NCBI GenBank assembly: GCA_040901495.1
Contig: JBBDYO010000003.1
Span: 1 to 9,664 of the forward strand
Source: VRUE01 sp040901495
GTDB lineage: Bacteria; Actinomycetota; Thermoleophilia; Solirubrobacterales; 70-9
Direction of reading: 5' to 3'
DNA: 9,664 nt
Of the stretch, positions 1 to 5,069 are shown in pieces (the first letter of the stretch is position 1; the number at the start of each line of letters is the position of its first letter). Made by a program: the position numbers and the translations under genes. The notes beneath the pieces were generated by a model, which worked only from the letters and a program-made list of their open reading frames with translations, had not been told where the DNA came from and did not search any database.

Positions 1-157
1 GGAGCTGGCCGCGCCGCTCGGCGCCCGACCGGTCGAGGCCGAGCTGGTCGGGCTGGTTCCCGAGCGTGCCCTGGATGGCTATCCCGACGATGTGCCGGTC
101 CGCGGCTTCGACCCCGCCCGGCATGTGATCGAGCGCCGCCTTCCGCCCACGCCGTAG
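1..157 (+). CDS. Probable glutamate formimidoyltransferase, C-terminal end (partial)
   Basis: This open frame enters from the left edge (first full codon at base 2) and ends at TAG 155-157, so only the last 51 residues are visible. The segment contains A-E-L-V-G-L-V-P-E-R-A-L followed by a G-F-D-P-A-R-H-V-I-E ending. That resembles the C-terminal part of the formiminotransferase domain (FtcD family), where a conserved (S/A)E-(L/I)-VGL-(V/I)-P block occurs. The family transfers the formimino group of formiminoglutamate to tetrahydrofolate in histidine breakdown and one-carbon metabolism, in the cytoplasm. The identification rests on one short block recalled from the family; catalytic residues lie outside the window. 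That the frame is coding is more certain than its function. Confidence 0.6.
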   Translation, partial: ELAAPLGARPVEAELVGLVPERALDGYPDDVPVRGFDPARHVIERRLPPTP

Positions 158-173
158 ATCTCTGGATGATCTA
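155..173. repeat. Short inverted repeat at the stop of the first gene
   Basis: TAGATC (155-160) and GATCTA (168-173) are perfect 6-bp arms around a 7-nt loop. The left arm includes the stop codon of the upstream gene and the right arm overlaps the candidate -10 box of the next gene. No T-run follows, so it is a poor terminator. It could be an operator or chance. Confidence 0.35.
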
Positions 174-177
174 GATT
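172..177 (+). promoter_or_regulatory. Candidate -10 box for a leaderless transcript
   Basis: TAGATT fits the actinobacterial TANNNT -10 pattern. It lies exactly at -12 to -7 relative to the A of the ATG at 184, which would put the transcription start on the start codon. No Shine-Dalgarno sequence precedes that ATG and no clear -35 box is seen. Leaderless mRNAs are common in Actinobacteria; assigning this one is inference. Confidence 0.35.
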
Positions 178-183
178 CCGACT

Positions 184-549
184 ATGGCCCAGACGAAGAA
201 GAAGCGACAGCGCAAGCGCCGTGGCACGCAGGGCGGGCGCATCGACACCAGCCGCCCCGCCGGCCGGCCGCGCAGCCGCGAGGAAGCCAAAGCGCGGGCC
301 CGCGCCGGCCGCAAACGCGCCCCCCGCGTCGACGCGCCCCCCACCTGGCGCAGTGCGATCACTCGTGGCTTGGTCGCTGCCGTGATCTTCACCGTGCTGC
401 TGATCCTGATCTTCAAACGCTCGGTTGGCTCCGCGCTGGGGCTCGGCGGCTTCATGCTGGCCTTCTACATCCCAGCCGGCTACTACCTCGACACGATGAT
501 GTGGCGGCGGCGCGAGCGAGCTCGGATACGGGCCGCGGCGAAAAAGTGA
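184..549 (+). CDS. Small basic membrane protein of unknown function
   Basis: This is a 121-residue protein not assigned to a named family. Residues 1 to about 57 are very rich in Lys, Arg and Ala (it opens M-A-Q-T-K-K-K-R-Q-R-K-R-R) and look disordered. Two hydrophobic segments follow, at about 61-78 (GLVAAVIFTVLLILIF) and 83-101 (ALGLGGFMLAFYIPAGYYL), then a short basic end. By the positive-inside rule both ends should be cytoplasmic, giving a hairpin in the membrane with a basic N-terminal tail that might touch RNA, DNA or lipid head groups. Its stop codon overlaps the GTG start of the next gene, so the two are probably co-translated. Similar short basic two-helix proteins occur in Solirubrobacterales. 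The gene is well supported by hydrophobic pattern and coupling; no function is claimed. Confidence 0.75.
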   Translation: MAQTKKKRQRKRRGTQGGRIDTSRPAGRPRSREEAKARARAGRKRAPRVDAPPTWRSAITRGLVAAVIFTVLLILIFKRSVGSALGLGGFMLAFYIPAGYYLDTMMWRRRERARIRAAAKK

Positions 550-1193
550 GTGGCCTCGATGTCGAGATGCTCACGGTTGGCCCGGTCGCGGAGAACTGCT
601 TTGTGCTGCGCCGTGAGGGGTCCGAGCAGGCGCTGGTAGTCGACCCCGGCGAGGAGCCAGAGCGGATCCTGGCCACGGTGGACGAGATGGGGGTGAAGGT
701 CGAGGCGATCCTCATCACCCACTGCCATTTCGACCACATCGGCGCGGTCGAGCCGGTGGCGAAGGCGACCGGAGCCCCCGTCTACTGCCCGGAGATCGAG
801 GTCCCGGTGCTGGCGAACATCATGGCGTTCGTCCCGTGGGAGGGGTTCGGCCCCTTCGAGAGCTACGAGGCCGACGAGACGGTGAAGGGCGGCGAGGCAC
901 TGGAGCTGGCCGGCCTCACCCTCGATGTCATCTTCACCCCCGGCCACAGCCCCGGGCACGTCACCTACTCGGTTCGGGACGAGAACGCGATCTTCTCCGG
1001 CGACGTCCTCTTCCAGGGGTCGGTCGGGCGGATCGATTTGCCGGGGGGCGATGGGCCGACGCTGATGCGGTCGATTCAAGCCCTGGTGGAGTCCCACCCG
1101 CCCGAGACCACGGTCTATCCGGGGCACATGGGGACCACGACGCTGGCCGCCGAGCGCGCCACCAACCCGTTCCTCGCCGAGCTGGCTCGTTGA
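546..1193 (+). CDS. MBL-fold metallo-hydrolase, glyoxalase II-like
   Basis: This 215-residue single-domain metallo-beta-lactamase-fold hydrolase shows a full glyoxalase II-type metal set. The H-C-H-F-D-H motif gives H59, H61, D63 and H64; H134 lies in T-P-G-H-S-P-G-H; D153 lies in S-G-D; H194 lies in Y-P-G-H. It should bind two metal ions and hydrolyse a thioester or related ester in the cytoplasm; the true substrate cannot be read from sequence. The GTG at 546 was chosen because it overlaps the upstream TGA as GTGA, the usual sign of coupling. An in-frame ATG at 567 would remove seven residues and is also possible, and no start has a good ribosome binding site. The frame also extends to an ATG at 501, but that lies inside the upstream gene. 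A glyoxalase II-like gene just upstream of hisS is also seen in mycobacteria, which supports an old neighbourhood rather than a shared pathway. Confidence 0.88.
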   Translation: MSGLDVEMLTVGPVAENCFVLRREGSEQALVVDPGEEPERILATVDEMGVKVEAILITHCHFDHIGAVEPVAKATGAPVYCPEIEVPVLANIMAFVPWEGFGPFESYEADETVKGGEALELAGLTLDVIFTPGHSPGHVTYSVRDENAIFSGDVLFQGSVGRIDLPGGDGPTLMRSIQALVESHPPETTVYPGHMGTTTLAAERATNPFLAELAR

Positions 1194-1197
1194 GGCC

Positions 1198-1213
1198 GAT
1201 TCCCTGGGGAATC
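1198..1213. repeat. 16-bp palindrome between the hydrolase gene and hisS
   Basis: GATTCCC and GGGAATC form perfect 7-bp arms around TG, starting four bases after the hydrolase stop. As RNA this gives a 6-bp stem with a CTGG tetraloop. No T-run follows, so it is more likely an operator or a processing or pause hairpin than an intrinsic terminator. The rest of the 78-bp gap has AGGAGGG at 1226-1232, too far from the hisS ATG to be its ribosome binding site, and no in-frame start lies between the two. Confidence 0.45.
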
Positions 1214-1271
1214 CCGCGGTCATCTAGGAGGGTCTCCAGGGACCCCGCGCACAGGTAAGGTCGCAGCACCG

Positions 1272-2510
1272 ATGGCCGCGAGCAAGTACCAGGCGCCCCG
1301 GGGGACGTTCGACGTCCTGCCGGACACGGCTCACTCGAGGGCCCGGATCGAGCGCACCGCGGCGGCGATCTTCGGCCGCGCGGGCTACGAACCGATCGCC
1401 ACCCCGGTTTTCGAGGACACCGAGCTGTTCGAGCGCGGGGTCGGCCGTTCCACCGACATCGTCCGCAAGGAGATGTTCACCTTCGAGGACAAGGGCGGGC
1501 GCAGCATCACCCTGCGCCCCGAGGGCACCGCGCCGATCTGCCGCGCCTATGTCGAGCACGGCATGCACAAGCTGGCGCAGCCGGTGAAGCTCTCCTACGT
1601 CGGGCCGTTCTTCCGCCACGAGCGCCCGCAGGCGGGCCGTTACCGCCAGTTCCACCAGATCGGCGCCGAGGCGATCGGCACCGACTCGCCGCTGGCCGAC
1701 GCCGAGGCGGTCATGCTGCTCGCCGACCTGCTCGCCGAGCTCGGTGTGCCCGGCGTGGAGCTGCGCCTGGGAAGCCTGGGGTCTCCCGCCTCACGAGCTG
1801 CCTACATGGATGAGCTGCGGGCGCACCTGCGCGCCCATGAGGGAGAGCTGTCAAAGGACGTGCGCGAGCGGATCGACATCAACCCGCTTCGCGCCTTCGA
1901 CTCCGATGACGATGGGACGAGAGGCGTGATGGCTTCTGCTCCGACGATCGTCGAGCGCCTCGATGGCGAAGACGCCGAGCACTTCGCCGAGGTGCGCGCC
2001 GCGCTCGACGCGGCCGGAGTCTCCTACGCGATCGACCCCACCCTGGTCCGGGGCCTCGACTACTACACGCGGACGATCTTCTCCTTCGTCTGCGAGGGTC
2101 TCGGAGCGCAGTCGGAGGTCGGTGGCGGTGGCCGATATGACGGCCTGATCGAGCAGCTCGGTGGCCCGCCGACCCCGGCGGTTGGCTGGGCGGCGGGGGT
2201 CGAGCGGATCCTGCTTGCCCTCGACGAGGAGGCGGAGGCGGTGGGCCGCGACGCGTTCCTGGCGGTCGCCGACGACAGCCAGCGACAGCGCGCCCTGGTG
2301 CTGGCGAGCGAGATTCGGCACGCCGGCCTCTCGGTCGAGGTCGATCTTGCCGGGCGCGGGTTGAAGGGCCAGCTCAAGCACGCCGACCGGCTTGGCGCCC
2401 GCCGCGTCCTGATCCTCGAGGCCGACGGCTCGGTGCAGCTACGTGAGATGGGAACCGGCGAGCAGCGCCCCGTCGACCCGGGCGCGGTCGTCGATGAGCT
2501 GAGCAGGTAG
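1272..2510 (+). CDS. hisS: Histidyl-tRNA synthetase (HisRS)
   Basis: HisRS is a class II synthetase that charges tRNA-His in the cytoplasm as a homodimer. At 412 residues it matches the usual bacterial length. The N-terminus carries the family opening Y-Q-A-P-R-G-T-F-D-V-L-P. Motif 2 is near residues 112-132 (FFRHERPQAGRYRQFHQIGA). The histidine-specific loop L-V-R-G-L-D-Y-Y-T-R-T is near 258-268, and motif 3 (G-W-A-A-G-V-E-R-I-L) is near 305. The C-terminal 90 or so residues form the anticodon-binding domain. ATG 1272 is the only plausible in-frame start near the conserved opening; AGGTAAGG at 1253-1260 may act as a weak ribosome binding site. The stop lies 26 bp before aspS, so the two probably share an mRNA, as in many bacteria. 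Confidence 0.97.
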   Translation: MAASKYQAPRGTFDVLPDTAHSRARIERTAAAIFGRAGYEPIATPVFEDTELFERGVGRSTDIVRKEMFTFEDKGGRSITLRPEGTAPICRAYVEHGMHKLAQPVKLSYVGPFFRHERPQAGRYRQFHQIGAEAIGTDSPLADAEAVMLLADLLAELGVPGVELRLGSLGSPASRAAYMDELRAHLRAHEGELSKDVRERIDINPLRAFDSDDDGTRGVMASAPTIVERLDGEDAEHFAEVRAALDAAGVSYAIDPTLVRGLDYYTRTIFSFVCEGLGAQSEVGGGGRYDGLIEQLGGPPTPAVGWAAGVERILLALDEEAEAVGRDAFLAVADDSQRQRALVLASEIRHAGLSVEVDLAGRGLKGQLKHADRLGARRVLILEADGSVQLREMGTGEQRPVDPGAVVDELSR

Positions 2511-2536
2511 GCGCGGGTGAAAGACTGCCGACCCCG

Positions 2537-4333
2537 ATGAGCGAATCGTTCCCAGCCCTTCGCCCCAACGCCTTCCGCGATACCTGGTGCGGTCAGGTGC
2601 TCGACGACCGTGTCGACTCGGAAGCCCGGGTGGCCGGCTGGGTGCATCGGCGTCGCGACCATGGCGGCCTCGTCTTCATCGACCTGCGTGATCGCACCGG
2701 CATCGTCCAGCTCGTCTTCCACCCGGACTCTTCCGGCGAGTCGCTCGAGCTCGCCCACGGGTTGCGGGCCGAGGACGTGCTGAGCGCGACAGGGAAAGTC
2801 CTCTGCCGCTCCGAGGAGACGGTCAACCCCGAGCTGCCGACCGGTGAGTTCGAGCTGGCGGTGGTGGGCGCCGAGTTGCTCGCCGATGCCGAGACGCCGC
2901 CCTTCCAGGTCGAGGGGTTCGCCGGCGAGGTGGGGGAGGACGCCCGACTCCGGCACCGCTACCTCGACCTGCGCCGCGAGCCGATGCGCGAGGCGCTGGC
3001 CCTGCGCCACCGAGTGACCGCCGCGATGCGGGAGTTTCTCGACGGCGAGGGCTTCCTCGACATCGAGACTCCGGTGCTGACGCGCTCGACCCCCGAGGGC
3101 GCCCGTGACTTCCTCGTCCCGAGCAGATTGCAGCCGGGGTCGTTCTACGCTCTCCCGCAATCTCCCCAGCTCTTCAAGCAGCTGCTGATGGTTGCCGGGC
3201 TCGAGCGCTACTACCAGATCGCTCGCTGCTTTCGGGACGAGGACCTCCGCGCCGACCGCCAGCCGGACTTCACCCAGCTCGACATCGAGATGTCCTTCGT
3301 CGACGTCGATGACGTGATCGAGCTCAACGAGCGGCTGCTGACCCACGTCTTCGAGCGAGTCGGCGGCCCGTCGATCGAGCTGCCGCTGGAGCGACTTGCC
3401 TACGACGAAGCGATGGACCGCTTCGGCACCGACCGGCCGGACCTGCGCTTTGGCTTGGAGCTGGTCGACCTCGGCGATGCCCTGAAGGAGACCGAGTTCA
3501 AGGTCTTCCGCTCGGTGATCGACTCCGGCGGCGCGGTCCGGGGGCTGAACGCCGGTCGCCGCGAGTTGCCCCGCTCCGAGCTGGACGGCCTGATCTCCCG
3601 TGCGCAGGAGCTGGGGGCGAAGGGGCTCGTTTGGGCGTTCCGCGAGGGTGACGGCTGGCGCTCGCCAACCGCCAAGTTCCTCTCCGACCAGGAGCTGCGT
3701 GAGCTCAACCAGCGCCTCGGAGCCGAGGAGGGGGACCTGCTCTTGGTCGTCGCCGACCAGCGACGGGTCACCGACGAGGTGCTCGGGCAACTGCGCATCG
3801 AGCTGGCGGCCCGCTTCGATCTGGTCCCCGACGAGGACCGGCTGGCGTGGATCGTCGACTGGCCGCTGATGGAGCGGAACGAGGGGGAGGGCCGCTGGGA
3901 CGCGCTGCACCACCCGTTCACCGCGCCGGCCGGCGAGTTCGACCCCGACGACCCGGCCCCGGCGCGCGCTCTTGCTTACGACCTTGTCTGGAACGGCCAG
4001 GAGATGGGCGGCGGCTCGATTCGCATCCATCGCGCGGATGTCCAGAAGACGGTCTTCGCCGCCCTTGGCATCGATGCCGAGGAAGCCGAGGCGCGCTTTG
4101 GCTTCCTGCTCGAGGCGCTGCGCTACGGCGCTCCCCCGCACGGAGGCATCGCCTACGGGCTCGACCGGATCGTGCAACGCCTCGCCGGCGCGGACTCGAT
4201 CCGCGACGTGATCGCCTTCCCGAAGACCGCCTCCGGCACCGACGCGCTGACCGGCGCCCCGGCGCCGGTGGACGAGCTCCAGCTCAAGGAGCTCGGGATC
4301 GCTCTGCGCCAGCCCCGCCCCGCAGATCGCTGA
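2537..4333 (+). CDS. aspS: Aspartyl-tRNA synthetase, likely non-discriminating (AspRS)
   Basis: This 598-residue bacterial-type AspRS has the normal length. Domains in order: OB-fold anticodon-binding domain (about 1-120, with VAGWVHRRRDHGGLVFIDLR), class II catalytic core with motif 2 near 231-250 (CFRDEDLRADRQPDFTQLD), the inserted GAD domain (about 300-430), the H-H-P-F-T block, and motif 3 near 537-544 (G-I-A-Y-G-L-D-R). It aspartylates tRNA-Asp. His42 sits in R-R-R-D-H-G-G, where discriminating enzymes such as that of E. coli have Leu and where Pseudomonas AspRS has the His linked to reading tRNA-Asn as well. The enzyme may therefore also make Asp-tRNA-Asn for GatCAB (inference; no gat gene is in the window). 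The start has only a weak GGTGA upstream (2516-2520), consistent with coupling to hisS. The stop is one base from the next ATG. Confidence 0.97.
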   Translation: MSESFPALRPNAFRDTWCGQVLDDRVDSEARVAGWVHRRRDHGGLVFIDLRDRTGIVQLVFHPDSSGESLELAHGLRAEDVLSATGKVLCRSEETVNPELPTGEFELAVVGAELLADAETPPFQVEGFAGEVGEDARLRHRYLDLRREPMREALALRHRVTAAMREFLDGEGFLDIETPVLTRSTPEGARDFLVPSRLQPGSFYALPQSPQLFKQLLMVAGLERYYQIARCFRDEDLRADRQPDFTQLDIEMSFVDVDDVIELNERLLTHVFERVGGPSIELPLERLAYDEAMDRFGTDRPDLRFGLELVDLGDALKETEFKVFRSVIDSGGAVRGLNAGRRELPRSELDGLISRAQELGAKGLVWAFREGDGWRSPTAKFLSDQELRELNQRLGAEEGDLLLVVADQRRVTDEVLGQLRIELAARFDLVPDEDRLAWIVDWPLMERNEGEGRWDALHHPFTAPAGEFDPDDPAPARALAYDLVWNGQEMGGGSIRIHRADVQKTVFAALGIDAEEAEARFGFLLEALRYGAPPHGGIAYGLDRIVQRLAGADSIRDVIAFPKTASGTDALTGAPAPVDELQLKELGIALRQPRPADR

Positions 4334-4334
4334 G

Positions 4335-4616
4335 ATGGGCCTGCTCGCCCGACTGCGGGATGCCTTCAGGGGCCCGGGTCCAGGGCAGACCCCGGTTCAT
4401 GTCGACGACCCCGGCTTCGACAGCTGGGAGGTCGTCCGCGATTTCGGCGACGTGAAGACGGCCAGAGCGTGGCACCAGGCACTGGTCGAGGCCTCTATCG
4501 AAGCGGTCCTGACCGCCGACTGGCCCCTCGATCGCTACGGCCGCGGCGACATCGCGCTCCGGGTGCGTCCCGAAGATTGGAGCGAGGCCGAGCTTCTGCT
4601 CTCGAACCTGGACTGA
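4335..4616 (+). CDS. DUF2007-like small protein
   Basis: This 93-residue cytoplasmic protein is encoded one base after the aspS stop (TGAGATG), so translation is almost certainly coupled. The central and C-terminal part has an acidic strand, then 'AWHQALVEASIEAVLTADW', then 'DIALRVRPEDWSEAELLL'. This follows the small ferredoxin-like fold of DUF2007, a domain in which a helix for 'which of two values' is followed by a V-x-V-P-x-x-D-x-x-x-A ending. The domain has been proposed to have a signalling role, but no activity is established. The first 30 or so residues (MGLLARLRDAFRG and a Pro/Gly-rich linker) form a short amphipathic basic stretch that could touch membrane or RNA. It probably ends the hydrolase-hisS-aspS transcription unit. 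The family call is a pattern match by eye. Confidence 0.7.
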   Translation: MGLLARLRDAFRGPGPGQTPVHVDDPGFDSWEVVRDFGDVKTARAWHQALVEASIEAVLTADWPLDRYGRGDIALRVRPEDWSEAELLLSNLD

Positions 4617-4627
4617 GGCTCGCGTCA

Positions 4628-4648
4628 AACTCCGGAATTTGCGGAGTT
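4628..4648 (+). terminator. Candidate terminator of the hisS-aspS unit
   Basis: AACTCCG (4628-4634) and CGGAGTT (4642-4648) form a perfect 7-bp stem with a 7-nt loop, 12 bases after the DUF2007-like stop. GGACAATTTTG follows, with four Ts about eight bases past the stem. The distance and short T-run make it a weak intrinsic terminator, but the position is right. Confidence 0.45.
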
Positions 4649-4652
4649 GGAC

Positions 4653-4675
4653 AATTTTGCCGACTACACAAAATT
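4653..4675. repeat. A/T-rich inverted repeat
   Basis: AATTTTG (4653-4659) and CAAAATT (4669-4675) are perfect 7-bp arms around nine bases. An alternative pairing, GCCGA (4659-4663) with TCGGC (4681-4685), overlaps it. The low GC content contrasts with everything around it and would suit a protein-binding or melting site. Confidence 0.45.
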
Positions 4676-4715
4676 ACCCATCGGCGGCCTCCCTGGTGGT
4701 ACGGTTGACCCGAGG

Positions 4716-4731
4716 CTCGAACTCGTTCGAG
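4716..4731. repeat. 16-bp palindrome, operator-like
   Basis: CTCGAAC and GTTCGAG are perfect arms around TC. A -35-like TTGACC lies at 4705-4710, but no -10 box is found at the proper distance. The arms recall the CGAAC/GTTCG halves of Gram-positive LexA boxes, but those have a 4-bp spacer and this one has 2, so LexA is not proposed. Confidence 0.45.
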
Positions 4732-4741
4732 AGCCGTCTCA

Positions 4742-4763
4742 CCGTTTGACCCAACACAAACGG
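4742..4763. repeat. Inverted repeat, hairpin candidate
   Basis: CCGTTTG (4742-4748) and CAAACGG (4757-4763) form a perfect 7-bp stem with an 8-nt A/C-rich loop. It lies 10 bp after the previous palindrome. Confidence 0.45.
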
Positions 4764-4811
4764 CGCGGGAGCCCATCTCTCTCGGTCCCGTGGGATCGCG
4801 AGGAGGCGCCC

Positions 4812-4829
4812 ATCCTTTACTTAAGGGAT
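4812..4829. repeat. Hairpin with tetraloop
   Basis: Bases 4812-4829 (ATCCTTTACTTAAGGGAT) fold as a 7-bp stem with one G-U pair and a 4-nt loop (ACTT). Confidence 0.35.
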
Positions 4830-4835
4830 CAAGCC

Positions 4836-4867
4836 AGAGGCGGTAACGGCGAGTTGGGGCCTCTTTT
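4836..4867 (+). repeat. Stem followed by a T-run, attenuator-like
   Basis: AGAGGC (4836-4841) pairs with GCCTCT (4859-4864), whose last T begins the run TTTT (4864-4867). The loop is 17 nt. The flanking AGCCAG (4832-4837) can instead pair with CTGGCT (4873-4878), giving two mutually exclusive stems. That is what an attenuator could look like, but the stem is short and this is speculative. Confidence 0.3.
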
Positions 4868-4934
4868 GTGGCCTGGCTCGGAAGATCCGTCCGCACGCCT
4901 GGGCGGCGGCAGACCGGCGCGATGCGGCGTCCTC

Positions 4935-4968
4935 GCCGGCTCGCGTGGCGCTGCCACGCCACGCCGGC
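4935..4968. repeat. Strong GC-rich hairpin
   Basis: GCGTGGC (4943-4949) and GCCACGC (4953-4959) form a perfect 7-bp stem over a 3-nt loop. GCCGGC on both sides (4935-4940 and 4963-4968) adds six pairs after a small 2/3-nt internal loop, giving 13 pairs in 34 nt. It is the most stable fold seen in the gap. No T-run follows. Confidence 0.5.
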
Positions 4969-4989
4969 TGCGTCCTTGCCTCGCTTGGT

Positions 4990-5003
4990 CTGGCGCTCGC
5001 CAG
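4990..5003. repeat. 14-bp palindrome
   Basis: CTGGCG (4990-4995) and CGCCAG (4998-5003) are perfect 6-bp arms around CT, about 65 bp before the mnmA start. An operator or a small hairpin is possible. Confidence 0.35.
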
Positions 5004-5021
5004 GCGCACACCCGGATCTTC

Positions 5022-5060
5022 CGAGACAGGCCCATATTTCGAGACAGAGGCCCATAATTT
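5022..5060 (+). repeat. Tandem direct repeat before mnmA
   Basis: CGAGACAGGCCCATATTT (5022-5039) is followed at once by a second copy at 5040-5060. The second copy differs by an inserted GA or AG after CGAGACAG and by one extra A in the CATA(A)TTT tail. A third partial GAGA begins at 5061. The T-rich end of the second copy is the candidate -10 box, so the repeat may be a duplicated promoter element or two adjacent binding sites. Confidence 0.6.
5055..5060 (+). promoter_or_regulatory. Candidate -10 box of mnmA
   Basis: TAATTT fits TANNNT, and the overlapping CATAAT (5053-5058) is also close to the consensus. It ends nine bases before the mnmA ATG, so the transcript would be leaderless or have only a few leading bases. 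No -35 box or clear Shine-Dalgarno sequence is seen. If this is the main promoter, the structured DNA upstream is not in the mnmA mRNA. Confidence 0.35.
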
Positions 5061-5069
5061 GAGAATCAC

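Larger units (their letters stand above)
4617..5069. other. 453-bp gap rich in inverted repeats, no convincing gene
   Basis: No open frame here looks like a protein gene. The longest + frame (TTG 4647 to 5057) begins with AAT, TTT, ACA, AAA and TTA codons that the neighbouring genes avoid, and its protein matches nothing recognised. Both strands were read for tRNA, RNase P, SRP, 6S, T-box and familiar riboswitch signatures without success. What is visible is a local A/T-rich island at 4636-4680 and at least seven perfect or near-perfect inverted repeats spread along the gap, listed separately. A tandem repeat lies against the mnmA promoter. This could be a structured leader or small RNA ahead of mnmA, a regulatory region with several operators, or decayed sequence. 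Confidence 0.6.

Noticed and set aside
483..1223. 246-codon minus frame opposite the hydrolase gene
   Set aside because: It is antisense to a gene with a full set of metal-binding motifs, and its product has no recognisable features.
1194..1271. T-box or other tRNA-sensing leader before hisS
   Set aside because: The gap is only 78 bp and lacks the conserved T-box sequence. Only a small palindrome is present.
2063..4177. 704-codon open frame on the minus strand opposite hisS and aspS
   Set aside because: It is fully antisense to two certain synthetase genes. Long antisense frames are expected in high-GC coding DNA, and its protein shows no recognisable domain.
4716..4731. LexA (SOS) box
   Set aside because: The half sites CGAAC and GTTCG are right, but the spacer is 2 bp instead of 4, and neither flanking gene is an SOS gene.
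4690..4775. tRNA gene on the minus strand, from a T-arm-like GAGTTCGAGCCTC
   Set aside because: The T stem has a mismatch at the fifth pair, and no matching acceptor stem, D-arm or anticodon arm could be drawn.
4647..5057. 136-codon + frame starting with TTG in the gap before mnmA
   Set aside because: It has no ribosome binding site, opens with codons avoided elsewhere in the window, runs through several hairpins and shows no recognisable protein.
4495..5069. Minus-strand frames covering the gap before mnmA
   Set aside because: Composition is Arg/Ala/Pro/Ser-rich as expected of random GC-rich frames; one overlaps the DUF2007-like gene; no start signals or motifs.
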